Positions 1-9,567 of a stretch of DNA of 64,000 nucleotides are shown here, in pieces. The stretch spans positions 1-64,000 of the forward strand of contig CAXXHY010000017.1 in assembly GCA_963667575.2 (NCBI GenBank), given 5' to 3'. Every line of letters starts with the position of its first letter. Position 1 is the stretch's first letter. The notes beneath the pieces are model-generated. The model was not told the origin of the DNA. It did not search any database and worked only from the letters and a program-made list of their open reading frames with translations. This DNA comes from G963665495 sp963667575 (GTDB taxonomy: Bacteria; Desulfobacterota; Desulfovibrionia; Desulfovibrionales; Desulfovibrionaceae). Position numbers and translations under genes: made by a program.

Positions 1-1693
1 CGACCTCTTTTTGTATGTCTGCTCTTTCAAGTTCGTGGCTCCCTTTGAGCCGTTCATATTGACCGATGACCTCAATAGCGACTTTGGCGTACTCTTGTTC
101 TTCCTTTGTCTTGAAGATTGGTGTCGAAGTCTTGCCAGGAGCAATCGTTGTTTTTGATTCTTCTTCGCCCTTTTGAGAAGTTGACGAAGGTGCTAGCGCA
201 ATGACTTTATCCAGGAGAGGTTGGGTCTGGACTGCCTTGCGCCCCTGCTCTGGAATGTCTTTACCAATAATAACTCCGACCCGAATAATCGAGTTTGGAT
301 CATTGGCGTGATCAACAATTTCCTGAAATTTGTCATGCGAAACAATAGTAAGCCGATCTACAGCCGGAATGCCGACCCTTTTCCCGTAGGGAAGGCGTAA
401 TCCTCGACCTATGGACTGTTCCACCAACGTTTTTGAATTCGCAGCCCTGAGGGGGACAATTGTATAGAGGTTGGTTACATCCCAGCCTTCTTTGAGCATA
501 TTAACGTGGATGACAATCTCAATGGGATTATCCGGGGACTCAACAGTGAGCAATTGCTGGACAACCTCGTCTTTCTCTTGTCCCGTGGTATTCGAATGAA
601 CGGTAATGACTTTATCCCGGTATCGCCCTTCAAAAAACTCATTACTCTGAATATGCGCTTGCAACTCGTTGGCATGATTGGTGTCTCGTGCGACCACAAG
701 TAAGAATGGTTTCACATATGGCAAATCATTATTTCGAGAAAAAACTTCAAGTTCAACCTTGGTATTTTCGTGAATCCGAACACCGTCCTCCAACTTGAGA
801 ATTTCGAGCCCATTTTCAGAATAGTTTGAGGCATCAAAATTTTCACGAGTCGCAACAGCCGGTTCCTTTACGTAGCCATCCTCCATCGCAGCTGAAAGCG
901 GATAATTATAGATGACGTTCTTAAAAAAGGTGGCATGTTGTCCACTCTCTACTTGGGGGGTTGCCGTCAACTCCAAACCGAGAATGGGTTTCAAATCATT
1001 GAGGGCATCCATACCACCACTGGCACGATAACGATGGGATTCATCCATGAGAATGACAAGATCATCCAAGCCGGAAAGATAATCGAAATAACTTTCACCA
1101 ATGTACTCGCTTAACCGCCTCATTCTTGGAATGGTTCGTTTTACATCATCGGGGGCGAGTTTACTTTTTTTTAATCCCTTGTCCGTGAGTTTAGAAATGT
1201 TAAATATATTAATATGGACTACACCTTTAGACATCTCATTCAGCATGCTTCCACTTACGCCAATGCCAGATTCGTAATTATCGCCTGTAACTATGATTGG
1301 AGGAGTCTGTGCGAATTCACCAATCCCTTTGAACACGTACTTAGGGGTATTCGGTGTAAAATCCGCAATAAGCTTATTATAAATCGTAAGGTTAGGAGCA
1401 ATGACCATAAAATGCCTGATGCCCACACTCAAATACAAATAACTGATGAAGGCTCCCATAAGGCGGGTTTTACCGACTCCCGTGGCCACGGCAAAACATA
1501 ACGAGACAAACTCACGATCAAAACTCGCCACATAGGGGAATTCGGATTGAACGTCTTTCAATAGGGCTGACAGATCCGCATTCTTTCCCAACGTTGCGAT
1601 TTCACAAATCCGATGAAGGATTTCAAGCGAAGCCTTTTGTGGTTTTCTCAAGCTCAATCGATTACTGATCATATTGACGTGCTGGATGCCCAT
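1..1693 (-). CDS. Type III restriction enzyme Res subunit (partial, C-terminus outside window)
   Basis: This is the N-terminal part, about 564 residues, of a superfamily 2 helicase of the Type III restriction Res family. A Walker A motif (ATGVGKTRL) lies near residue 70 and a DEAH-like box (MDESHRY) near residue 212. Further on are a helicase C-terminal segment (VNMLKEGWDV) and an arginine-finger-like motif VI (QSIGRGLRLP). The start codon overlaps the stop of the upstream mod gene (TAATG), so the two are probably translationally coupled. In this family a PD-(D/E)xK nuclease domain lies at the C-terminus, which would be beyond the left edge and cannot be checked. Known Res proteins translocate on DNA with Mod and cut unmethylated targets. 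Confidence 0.85.
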   Translation of the reverse strand, partial: MGIQHVNMISNRLSLRKPQKASLEILHRICEIATLGKNADLSALLKDVQSEFPYVASFDREFVSLCFAVATGVGKTRLMGAFISYLYLSVGIRHFMVIAPNLTIYNKLIADFTPNTPKYVFKGIGEFAQTPPIIVTGDNYESGIGVSGSMLNEMSKGVVHINIFNISKLTDKGLKKSKLAPDDVKRTIPRMRRLSEYIGESYFDYLSGLDDLVILMDESHRYRASGGMDALNDLKPILGLELTATPQVESGQHATFFKNVIYNYPLSAAMEDGYVKEPAVATRENFDASNYSENGLEILKLEDGVRIHENTKVELEVFSRNNDLPYVKPFLLVVARDTNHANELQAHIQSNEFFEGRYRDKVITVHSNTTGQEKDEVVQQLLTVESPDNPIEIVIHVNMLKEGWDVTNLYTIVPLRAANSKTLVEQSIGRGLRLPYGKRVGIPAVDRLTIVSHDKFQEIVDHANDPNSIIRVGVIIGKDIPEQGRKAVQTQPLLDKVIALAPSSTSQKGEEESKTTIAPGKTSTPIFKTKEEQEYAKVAIEVIGQYERLKGSHELERADIQKEV

Positions 1694-3486
1694 TATTCAT
1701 CTCCCTGCAGCTGATCAAAGAACGACACTTGCTGTACTGCTTTTCCGAATTTGCGAGTTTTCTTGGTCTTCCTAAGTTCATCCGATTCGAGTTCAGGCTC
1801 CGGTGGTGCCTTTGGAAGATTTTCAACGGCAAGACTGTAGTCGTCATGCCCCCATTCGCACTTCTTCAAAACAGCCTTAGGGATTTTCTTCAGGGTCAAG
1901 TTGAAGAACTCACCAAGGTCACATTTGAAAGCGGTGCAGCAGATGAGAAGCGACCTTTCAGAGCCAACCTCATCGCTAATCTTAGTGAGCATTTCACGGC
2001 TCATAAATTGAGTGGTGACGTAGATAAAATCGGTCTCTGTGCTGTGCCCGTGAATCCAGTAGAATTGATTGCTAGGGGCATAGGTAAAACCTTCGAGCTT
2101 GCACATCGCCTCGGCAAGCATAGCGGGATTGAACTCAGGGTTGATAACTGGATTGTCCCACTGGTCTTGGGTTATTAGTGAAGGGCCTAATTCGTAAAAA
2201 CGAAAACCTCCGCCTCCATTCCACAGAAGTTCCCCTCCCCCTTTTTCTCCAATTTTTTCTTTGCAATCTTCACACAATACTTTTTTGCAATCTTTGCAAA
2301 GAGTCACCAATGGTTTTGTTTTAGGGGCATACGTAATTCCCCAAGGATCCTCTCCATCAATTACTTTTTTTAAACGCGGAATACAGTGAGTAAAACAATG
2401 ATCTCCTAATTCAATTCCAATCCACTTTCTTCCAAGCTTATGAGCAACGGCTGCTGTTGTGCCTGACCCTAAAAAAGAATCCAGCACTATTTCACCAGGA
2501 TTTGTTGCTATCTCTATAATTCTCTTTATTAATCTCTCAGGCTTTGGTGTTGAAAATGGAGTGACGTCGGGAAGCAGTTTCCTTAAGTGATCTCTTCTTG
2601 CTTCTTGATTCGAACCAACTTCAGTCGCTGGCCACCAAGTTTTTGGTACCAATCCCTTTTTAACTTCAGATAAATACTTCTTTATTACAGGAAGTCTATT
2701 TCCATCCTTACCAAAATATACTCTTCCATCAGATAACGCTTTTTCGAATGTGTCTTTACTAAACCGCCAATAATTCCCTGATGGTGGAGTAACAATTCTA
2801 CCCGATGGTAACTTTATCTCGTACCGAAGATTATCACTACCGCTTTTAGCTGTTCCGTCAGCTCCTTGTCGCCAAGGCCCTCTTGGGTCATTATCAGGAT
2901 TCTGGTAACGCTTGAAATGCTCTGGACCTTTATCAAGTAGATTGCGGGAGTTTTTCCATATTTCTTTATCTATTGCATATAGAAGAACATAATCATGAGA
3001 TGATGATATTATAGTATCATTTTTGCGGCCACTGTCTTTCTCCCAAACCATTGAAGCAACAAAATTTTTTCTTCCAAAAATTTCATCACATAAAACTTTT
3101 AGATAGTGAGCCTCATTATCATCTATTGTAATCCACAAGGAGCCATCATGGGACAGTAATTTTTCAATTAGCTCCAGTCTTTCTCGCATGAGGGATAACC
3201 ACAAAGAATGTTCTACTCCATCGTCATAATTTTCAAAAGCACTTCCAGTGTTATAAGGAGGATCAATAAATATACATTTTACTTTTCTAGTGTATTCTTG
3301 TTCTAAAGCTTTTAGTGCTAATAAATTGTCTCCATGTATGAGAATATTATCGAAAATATCATCTGAAGAGATTCGATATTTTGCATGATACGAACGATTA
3401 CGGTTTTCCACCAATATCCTGGGCTCAAGATTAACTCGATTTTCTTTGCCAATCCAAGTTAATTCTAATTTTTGCTTTCCTGCCAT
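1693..3486 (-). CDS. Type III-like site-specific DNA methyltransferase (Mod), beta class
   Basis: A 597-residue adenine or cytosine N-methyltransferase. The catalytic motif IV DPPYNTG is at residues 75-81. The AdoMet-binding motif (DSFLGSGTT) comes later, near residue 340, so the order is that of beta-class enzymes such as Type III Mod. A cysteine cluster (CKDCKKVLCEDC) near residue 395 looks like a small zinc ribbon, and the C-terminus is charged. It ends on the first base of the res start codon and lies 22 bp after the SNF2 helicase gene, so the three genes form an operon. In known systems Mod methylates one strand of an asymmetric site and gives Res its specificity. The target site cannot be read from sequence. 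Confidence 0.88.
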   Translation of the reverse strand: MAGKQKLELTWIGKENRVNLEPRILVENRNRSYHAKYRISSDDIFDNILIHGDNLLALKALEQEYTRKVKCIFIDPPYNTGSAFENYDDGVEHSLWLSLMRERLELIEKLLSHDGSLWITIDDNEAHYLKVLCDEIFGRKNFVASMVWEKDSGRKNDTIISSSHDYVLLYAIDKEIWKNSRNLLDKGPEHFKRYQNPDNDPRGPWRQGADGTAKSGSDNLRYEIKLPSGRIVTPPSGNYWRFSKDTFEKALSDGRVYFGKDGNRLPVIKKYLSEVKKGLVPKTWWPATEVGSNQEARRDHLRKLLPDVTPFSTPKPERLIKRIIEIATNPGEIVLDSFLGSGTTAAVAHKLGRKWIGIELGDHCFTHCIPRLKKVIDGEDPWGITYAPKTKPLVTLCKDCKKVLCEDCKEKIGEKGGGELLWNGGGGFRFYELGPSLITQDQWDNPVINPEFNPAMLAEAMCKLEGFTYAPSNQFYWIHGHSTETDFIYVTTQFMSREMLTKISDEVGSERSLLICCTAFKCDLGEFFNLTLKKIPKAVLKKCEWGHDDYSLAVENLPKAPPEPELESDELRKTKKTRKFGKAVQQVSFFDQLQGDE

Positions 3487-3508
3487 ACTATCTCCAGCTT
3501 CTACTCAG

Positions 3509-6343
3509 CTATTTCAATCGCCAACGAATGGCGAACAATTCATCTTCAATAATTTGTTGCTGCATTCGAGCTTCGATTGAGTCAAGCAAGGATTCCTTTT
3601 GCCCGTCGATTTCATCCTGGGCATCAAAAAGCCTGCGTCTCATGTCCGTGCGTTTTTTTTCCAAATCTTTAATCTGCCGTTGGAGATTCACTTTTTGTTC
3701 CAAGCCGGCAGTTTTTCGTGTTTCAGCTTTTAAAATTCCGATCTGGGTATCTGTGTCCTTTATCTTGAGCTCCAAAGCGGTTTTTCTATCTTCCGCCCAT
3801 TTGTCGAGCTTCTCCATTTCTTCATCAAAAAAACTCGCATTTCGTTCTGCTATTTCTCCCAAGATTTGCGCTTTGCTCTGTTCATACAAATCTTGCAATC
3901 CCTCTGTTGAAAAAGATTGGGTCGAAACAATGTCGCCATGGAGATTGAATAATCTCCGAGCCTGATTACAATCAAGTTTCTCCCCCTCATCGGTTCGGGC
4001 GCAGATAATCAGATAGTCTTCATTTTCAATGGAACTAATTGTCATCTTATGTAGTGACAATGTGCCAGAGGTTCCCATGATTGGATTTAACGCCGCTATG
4101 GTTTTCCCACTCCCAGAATAGTTGAAGACAACCTCGGCTGGAGGAACGTCGCCGTTTTTGGCTTGTGCGATAACCCACTGTGCTAACGGATGATTGAGGC
4201 GGTAAATATGCGCATCTTGAACCTTTCGTCCCATGCGGTATCGCCCTAATGGAACATTCGCCTCCTTGGGGGATCGAATGAGATTAAAACTGTATCCTTC
4301 GTCTGTAAAATCAGCATTACCGTTCAAGATAAAACGTGTGAGCTTCCAAAGCCATTCTTCATAGCGTCCCAAATGCTCCCGGCTTTCTGTCAGATTGATC
4401 CGCAGCTTCTCGTGCACCTCTTCATCAAAATTCTCTAAGAGCTTGTGCCGCGTTTCCCGCATGGTCGATTGAATCTCTGAATCTAGCTCCTGACGCAGGG
4501 CATCAAATGAAGCCTCAATCTCTTCCGGGGACCTGCACTCCTGGTAGATTTGAGAAATACGTTTTTCAACATCCACGCCGGATTCAAGACTTCCCAGGAC
4601 TTCATCACTCGCCCCGAACACTCCATCGAACAGGGCGAATTTTTCAGACAAGAGCTCATACACACGCTGGTCTGCCGCGTTTTTCATATTGAGAAAATTT
4701 ACCACGACCACGTCAAACTTCTGTCCATAGCGGTGGCAACGTCCTATGCGCTGCTCAACACGTTGCGGATTCCACGGAAGATCATAGTTCACAAGCAGTG
4801 AGCAGAATTGCAAGTTGAGACCTTCGGCAGCAGCTTCAGTGGCAATCATAATTCTGGCATGATCCCGAAACTGTTCAACCAGTGCTGCACGCATATCTGA
4901 GACCTTGGAGCCTGAGACTACTGACGAGCCATCATGCCGTTTTAACCAATTCGCATAGATACTTTTAGACAACTCATCATTGTTCGACCCGTTAAAGGTC
5001 ACAAGCTGTCCTTCGTAACCATTGGCACTGAGCAGCTTGAACAAATATTCCTGGGTACGCCTAGATTCCGTGAAGATTAAGGCCTTATCCGCTCCTCCCA
5101 ATTCCTTTGCCCGAGCAAAACCAACAGCAAGAGCATCGAGGAGAGCATCTCCCTTTGCATTCCTTGTGATGCTGGTTGCAAGGCTTAGGTAGGCTGTAAG
5201 CTCCTTGACCTCCAGTTCGATCTTTTCTCTTTTCTCCTTTGGAATAATCTCTTCCCCTGCGTCATCCCATTCATCGTCAGTTGAGTCATACGGGGAGTAG
5301 TCCTCAATAAGTGCTGGAGTCATTGTCCCTTGACCGGAAGCATCCAACATTCCCTGTAGCCGAGTAATGATAGATTGCAGAGCGCCTGCAATTGCAAACG
5401 ATGATGAAGCCAACAGCTTTCGCATCACAAGGGTCATAAGGGTACGTTGCCCCCCCGGAAGAGCCTGTAAATCCGGTTGGCGTAAATAATCGGAGACAAG
5501 ATCATAGAGCCGCTGTTCATCGTCTGTAGGTGAAAATTCTTGAGTGAGTGGGATACGATTCGTATAGCGGATATACTCAAGAACTTGATTACGTAGAGTC
5601 CGGTGGCAGTGGGGCTTCAGTCTTTGTTTAAGATCATCAAAAACGGATTGTTCTGTAATTCGAGTGAATTGATGCCGAAAACTTTTAAGATCACCAAAGG
5701 TGTAATCGTCAATGAAACTAACCAGGCCATACAGCTCCATGAGGCTATTTTGAAGCGGAGTCGCAGTGAGGAGCAACTTCCTAGCATGAGCCAAGTTGTC
5801 TTTGATTGCCTGAGCTATCTTGCTGTCTTTGCGATAGACATTTCTCAACTTATGGGCTTCGTCGATTACGACAAGATCCCAATTCACACGGCGAATAGCC
5901 AAATCCTGATTCCTGGCAAAGTGGTATGAGCAAACAACAAGACCGTCCTGCTCAAATGGATTTCCACTCCCATCTTTTATACAGGCATCATATGACTTCT
6001 TTTCGAGGATAACGGAAGGAAGAAAGAATTTTTCCTCAAGTTCCTGGCACCACTGCTTCCGCAAGCTGGCAGGTGCGATAATCAGAATTTTGCGTTTACC
6101 CTCAGCCCACAGTTGGGACAGGATAATGCCAGCTTCAATAGTCTTCCCGAGACCGACTTCATCCGCAAGAATGGCTCCCTGTGAGAATGGAGATTTAAAG
6201 GCAAAAAGAGCTGCTTCGATTTGATGCGGGTTAAGGTCAACCTGGGCATCTGCCAAAGACGCAGTGAGCTTCTCAAGAGAATTAGACGGGCAACGTTTAG
6301 TTAGCTCGCAAGCGAAGTATTTAGCGTGGTAAGGAGTTAGCAT
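3509..6343 (-). CDS. SNF2/HepA-type helicase of a restriction-like operon
   Basis: A 944-residue SNF2-family ATPase. Walker A (ADEVGLGKT) is at residues 60-68, the DEAH box (VIDEAHKLRN) near 160, and motif III (TATPLQNS) follows. The C-terminal helicase motifs VNYDLPWNPQRVEQRIGRCHRYGQ are typical of HepA/RapA-like proteins. The last 150 residues are strongly predicted coiled coil (repeated E/K/L heptads). It is the first gene of an operon with mod and res. SNF2 helicases sit next to methyltransferases in DISARM (DrmD) and in some Type III-like loci, but no drmA, drmB or drmC genes are seen here. A role in phage defence is inferred from the neighbours. Confidence 0.85.
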   Translation of the reverse strand: MLTPYHAKYFACELTKRCPSNSLEKLTASLADAQVDLNPHQIEAALFAFKSPFSQGAILADEVGLGKTIEAGIILSQLWAEGKRKILIIAPASLRKQWCQELEEKFFLPSVILEKKSYDACIKDGSGNPFEQDGLVVCSYHFARNQDLAIRRVNWDLVVIDEAHKLRNVYRKDSKIAQAIKDNLAHARKLLLTATPLQNSLMELYGLVSFIDDYTFGDLKSFRHQFTRITEQSVFDDLKQRLKPHCHRTLRNQVLEYIRYTNRIPLTQEFSPTDDEQRLYDLVSDYLRQPDLQALPGGQRTLMTLVMRKLLASSSFAIAGALQSIITRLQGMLDASGQGTMTPALIEDYSPYDSTDDEWDDAGEEIIPKEKREKIELEVKELTAYLSLATSITRNAKGDALLDALAVGFARAKELGGADKALIFTESRRTQEYLFKLLSANGYEGQLVTFNGSNNDELSKSIYANWLKRHDGSSVVSGSKVSDMRAALVEQFRDHARIMIATEAAAEGLNLQFCSLLVNYDLPWNPQRVEQRIGRCHRYGQKFDVVVVNFLNMKNAADQRVYELLSEKFALFDGVFGASDEVLGSLESGVDVEKRISQIYQECRSPEEIEASFDALRQELDSEIQSTMRETRHKLLENFDEEVHEKLRINLTESREHLGRYEEWLWKLTRFILNGNADFTDEGYSFNLIRSPKEANVPLGRYRMGRKVQDAHIYRLNHPLAQWVIAQAKNGDVPPAEVVFNYSGSGKTIAALNPIMGTSGTLSLHKMTISSIENEDYLIICARTDEGEKLDCNQARRLFNLHGDIVSTQSFSTEGLQDLYEQSKAQILGEIAERNASFFDEEMEKLDKWAEDRKTALELKIKDTDTQIGILKAETRKTAGLEQKVNLQRQIKDLEKKRTDMRRRLFDAQDEIDGQKESLLDSIEARMQQQIIEDELFAIRWRLK

Positions 6344-6619
6344 TGTATTTATGAGTATAAATTAGCTTTTACTATACCTTACTTAGGGAAGAAAGTGAAG
6401 TTGAGTTCTAGTGGTATTTACAATTCAGCCCCATTGAGAGCATAAATATTAGAATTTGTTTACAGATATGCCTTAGGTCGATAAATAAAGAAGCCATTAA
6501 GATTGCTCTTCCCAAAAAGGGCCCCCAAAACTGCCAAGTTGGTTCCTGGAAGCCAGAATTCAGTCTGGTACTATTTAATCCCTTTCATAAATCCTTCAAC
6601 TGATAAAAAGGGGATTATC

Positions 6620-7585
6620 ATGAGTTATCAAAGAGAACTCAAATCCTGTGAAGATGAACGCTACACACCGCGCTGTAATTTCTGGCTACACGAATATCGA
6701 CTAAGGAATCCTCAATTCATACAAGCAGCAGAAGCTGTCCTTGCCAAAGAAAAACAACTTCTGATGCGAGATGAAGTTCTTGACTACTTTGCATCTATTA
6801 TCCATCCGGTAGAAGATGGAATCAATGCAGATGAAGTTCAGGAAAAAAGAAAGTGTTTAAAAAAAGAATTCCTTGATTCTGATAATTTATGTGATGCCGC
6901 TGTTTCTGATATTTTTGATTTATCAAATTACAACACGATATTTCCTCTAAGTGGCGATACATTACGTCAAGCTCTCGCTATATTATCCGATTGCGATAGA
7001 GTTTCCGATTTATATAAAGTTAGTTACAGACTAAAGCCTGATGCAGAGCGCATCATGTCATTTTTAGTCGAAGGCCAGCAACTAATAAAATGGAGAGATA
7101 TTGAAACTCCTAATTGTGATACACCTTACTCTCTATTGGGTGTTGATAGGAATGATAGCAAAATTAAAATGCAAGGTAATACTATAAAATTAGAATTTGA
7201 CATAAGGTTGCCAAGGAAAGCTCTTATTGAACAGTTCACATACATTATTGACTTCCTTATTTTCAATAAAGAAAAGAAGCAAAGTAGATGTAACCACGGT
7301 GACATACGTAGTATTTGCTGCTCTACTCAAAGACAAGCCGCAGAGGCGATGTATCATTATTTGGAAGACAAAGACAACATTCGTGTCGCAGGACTCTGGA
7401 TATATGATTACATTCAAAAGCATAAGTCGAAACAAATTGAGGCAATCAATCAATTTCGAAAACAATATTCAGAGCATTTAGAAGAACTTGATCTGGAAAG
7501 AGAAGATTCGGATTTTAGACACTTCTATCGCAAAACATGTTGCTGCATTGAACAAGGGAAGGTCTTAAGCTTTTCAAAAAGTTGA
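6620..7585 (+). CDS. Hypothetical protein, divergent from the restriction operon
   Basis: A 321-residue protein of a family I do not recognise. The ATG at 6620 is chosen over upstream starts because AAAAAGGGGAT lies just before it. The product is charged and probably soluble. There is no signal peptide, membrane segment or nucleotide-binding motif. The last third is cysteine-rich (SRCNHGD, ICCS, TCCC). The gene is AT-rich compared with the host genes, as expected for island cargo. It is transcribed away from the SNF2-mod-res operon across a gap of about 280 bp and has its own terminator. It could be a defence accessory, a regulator or unrelated cargo. Confidence 0.7.
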   Translation: MSYQRELKSCEDERYTPRCNFWLHEYRLRNPQFIQAAEAVLAKEKQLLMRDEVLDYFASIIHPVEDGINADEVQEKRKCLKKEFLDSDNLCDAAVSDIFDLSNYNTIFPLSGDTLRQALAILSDCDRVSDLYKVSYRLKPDAERIMSFLVEGQQLIKWRDIETPNCDTPYSLLGVDRNDSKIKMQGNTIKLEFDIRLPRKALIEQFTYIIDFLIFNKEKKQSRCNHGDIRSICCSTQRQAAEAMYHYLEDKDNIRVAGLWIYDYIQKHKSKQIEAINQFRKQYSEHLEELDLEREDSDFRHFYRKTCCCIEQGKVLSFSKS

Positions 7586-7616
7586 TACAAAATTTTACAA
7601 AATCTTATTTAGTTAC

Positions 7617-7642
7617 AAGGCTCCTTACAGGAGCCTTTTTTA
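7617..7642 (+). terminator. Rho-independent terminator
   Basis: The stem AAGGCTCC / GGAGCCTT has a 5-base loop and is followed by a T run. It ends the hypothetical gene upstream. Confidence 0.85.
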
Positions 7643-7859
7643 TTTCATGCTATTCGGCATAAAAACTATCAAAAACATGAAATTAAATATCTAATTAAGA
7701 TGGGAACCTTTTTGGGAAATACAGTTCCAGACACACAAAAAGAATCTCTGGTGACAAGACATTCTTAATACTCCTGGGTACAAAACACTATCACTACTCG
7801 TTAATCTAGGAACTATAAGAGAAAGTAATCACCTTATATCACTTTAAAGGAGATAAAAA

Positions 7860-8060
7860 ATGGAAAAACGCTACGTCAAAACAGAGATTGCAGCACAGTA
7901 TATGGGGCTGTCGAAGGCAACGTTGGACAAAGACAGATGTACAAGGTTGCTTGGCATACCATTCATCAAAGCAGGCAGAGCGATTCTTTATGATTTGACA
8001 GATTTGGATGAGTGGATTGCAGGTCGTAAACAGAAAAATGCGTCCCCAGAGGAAATTTAA
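7860..8060 (+). CDS. AlpA-like helix-turn-helix DNA-binding protein
   Basis: A 66-residue protein of the HTH_17/AlpA (MerR-like) type. The helix-turn-helix lies at about residues 8-25 (EIAAQYMGLSKATLDKD), followed by the wing sequence YDLTDLDEWIAGRK that is typical of excisionase/AlpA proteins. AAAGGAG precedes the ATG. It opens the mobilization module and is followed immediately by a small ORF and then the RepA-like gene. Such proteins regulate or assist excision and replication of integrative elements. The target here is unknown. Confidence 0.8.
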   Translation: MEKRYVKTEIAAQYMGLSKATLDKDRCTRLLGIPFIKAGRAILYDLTDLDEWIAGRKQKNASPEEI

Positions 8061-8061
8061 A

Positions 8062-8214
8062 ATGCGTTATAACTATACCCGATTATGCCTATGGTTAGTT
8101 TTTGTTAAGTCAAGAATACTTGCTATAACCGCTCCGAAAGATTGGATTAACTACGTTGCAAATAACGTAATCCAAACGCGCGACATTGCATCAATAACCA
8201 GGAGGGATAAATGA
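8062..8214 (+). CDS. Small ORF between alpA-like and repA-like genes
   Basis: A 50-residue ORF. Its ATG comes one base after the alpA-like stop, with GAGGAAA upstream. Its TGA overlaps the repA-like ATG (ATGA). This tight packing is the main reason to think it is translated. The N-terminal 25 residues are hydrophobic and basic (LCLWLVFV) and the rest is polar. I recognise no family. It also carries an inverted repeat at 8142-8175, so it may instead be a leader or regulatory region. Confidence 0.4.
   Translation: MRYNYTRLCLWLVFVKSRILAITAPKDWINYVANNVIQTRDIASITRRDK
8142..8175. repeat. Inverted repeat upstream of the RepA-like gene
   Basis: TTGGAT(TAAC)TACGTT and AACGTAATCCAA form a hairpin around the spacer GCAAAT. 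It ends 36 bp before the repA-like start. It could be an operator for the AlpA-like protein or part of a replication origin. Confidence 0.5.
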
Positions 8215-9554
8215 ACTCCCCCTCCTCAAACGCACAACGCCCGGCTGGCGGGCCGGGCGTTGTAAATGAAAAATCCATAAAGGCTGTTAGACCTGAAAAC
8301 CATGCCGGGAGTCTTCCCTGTCGTCAAGAACAATCACGGCAAGATGTTTTCATTCAGCAAGTCAGAGATTTTCTTGCTCCCCGTTTAGCCACGGTAATCA
8401 CCAGGCTCATGCCCGGCGGAACCATTCGTGGGACCGAGTATTATTGTGGCTCAATAGCTGGAGGACCGGGACGTTCTTGTACCACGAACCTGCTTACTGG
8501 TGCGGGCTCAGACGACATGACGCGTCAGGTTTGGTCCGATGTCGTCGGTCTTGCTCAACTCATATGGAACCTCGCGCCACTTGAAGCAGCCCAGCGTTTG
8601 TCTGTAATGTTCGGACCAAACAATGATCCGCCGCCCCAACCTGCCAGTTGCATTCCGCAACCACCACAGCTCGTAGCCATTGATGCCGTCGACTTCCTCG
8701 AGATGGAACTCCCGGAGCGCGGGTATATCCTTTATCCCGTGATCCCCTACCAGGGAATCGTTGAAGCGTACGCCCCTCGAGGCCTAGGCAAAACCTTTGT
8801 TGCTTTGAGTTTGGCTATAGCGGTTGCCTCCGGAGATTCACTTTTCAGCTGGAAAGCGCCCGAACCAAAACGCGTACTATATGTTGATGGCGAGATGCCC
8901 GCACGAGGCATGCAAGAACGTCTTCGGGCGCTTCTCAGAGGAAACGGCTTAACCGCCATGCCGACTGAGAAGCTCTGCCTTATCACTCCTGACCTGCAGC
9001 ATGTCGTCATGCCTGATCTTTCAACGGAGATCGGGCAAGCGGCAATTGAGCCGTATCTCCAAAACGTTTCTCTTCTCATATTGGACAACCTGGCCACCCT
9101 ATGCCGTACGGGCAAAGAAAACGAGTCCCGCTCGTGGCTTCCGGTTCAAAGTTGGCTGTTGAATCTGCGCAGGCGCGGAATAGCAACTCTGATAATCCAT
9201 CATGCAGGTAAAAGCGGCGATCAGAGAGGTACGTCGGCCAAAGAGGACATCATGGACACTGTCGTCAGTCTTCGACGCCCGGCAGAATACACGATGAATG
9301 AAGGGGCCAGATTCGAAGTTCATCTTACCAAAGCGCGCGGCATTGTCGGTGAAGAAGCCGCACCTTTTGAAGCCTGGCTCAAAACTGTCGGTGAGCGTTC
9401 GTTCTGGGAAACACGACCTATCGAAGACGTCGAGATGGAGCGGCTCAGGGACTGCCTTGCGGCCAAAATGACCATCCGGGAGATCGCGGAGGAAATGGGC
9501 AAATCCAAATCAACCATCCACCGCATGAAGGCCAAATTGGAGTTGAAGAAATGA
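8211..9554 (+). CDS. RepA-like AAA ATPase (AAA_25, replicative helicase family)
   Basis: A 447-residue RecA-fold ATPase of the AAA_25/RSF1010 RepA type. Walker A (PRGLGKTF) lies near residue 190, YVDGEMP near 225, Walker B (LLILDNLATL) near 290, and the sensor-like IIHHAGKSGDQRGTS near 330. A C-terminal helix-turn-helix (TIREIAEEMGKSKSTIHRM) ends the protein. The start has a strong AGGAGGG Shine-Dalgarno. A perfect 12-bp hairpin (8234-8263) lies inside the first codons. The family includes plasmid helicases and ATPases of integrative elements. Next to the iteron-like array downstream, a role in replicating the excised element is likely but inferred. Confidence 0.8.
   Translation: MNSPSSNAQRPAGGPGVVNEKSIKAVRPENHAGSLPCRQEQSRQDVFIQQVRDFLAPRLATVITRLMPGGTIRGTEYYCGSIAGGPGRSCTTNLLTGAGSDDMTRQVWSDVVGLAQLIWNLAPLEAAQRLSVMFGPNNDPPPQPASCIPQPPQLVAIDAVDFLEMELPERGYILYPVIPYQGIVEAYAPRGLGKTFVALSLAIAVASGDSLFSWKAPEPKRVLYVDGEMPARGMQERLRALLRGNGLTAMPTEKLCLITPDLQHVVMPDLSTEIGQAAIEPYLQNVSLLILDNLATLCRTGKENESRSWLPVQSWLLNLRRRGIATLIIHHAGKSGDQRGTSAKEDIMDTVVSLRRPAEYTMNEGARFEVHLTKARGIVGEEAAPFEAWLKTVGERSFWETRPIEDVEMERLRDCLAAKMTIREIAEEMGKSKSTIHRMKAKLELKK
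8234..8263 (+). other. Strong GC hairpin within the first codons of the RepA-like gene
   Basis: ACAACGCCCGGC and GCCGGGCGTTGT pair perfectly around TGGCGG. It lies 23 bases after the start codon. It resembles a terminator but has no T run. It may limit translation or readthrough. Confidence 0.6.
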
Positions 9555-9567
9555 GCGAAAAAGCTGC

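Noticed and set aside
1..6343. A complete DISARM or BREX system
   Set aside because: Only SNF2, Mod and Res are seen. None of drmA, drmB, drmC, pglZ or brxC is in the window.
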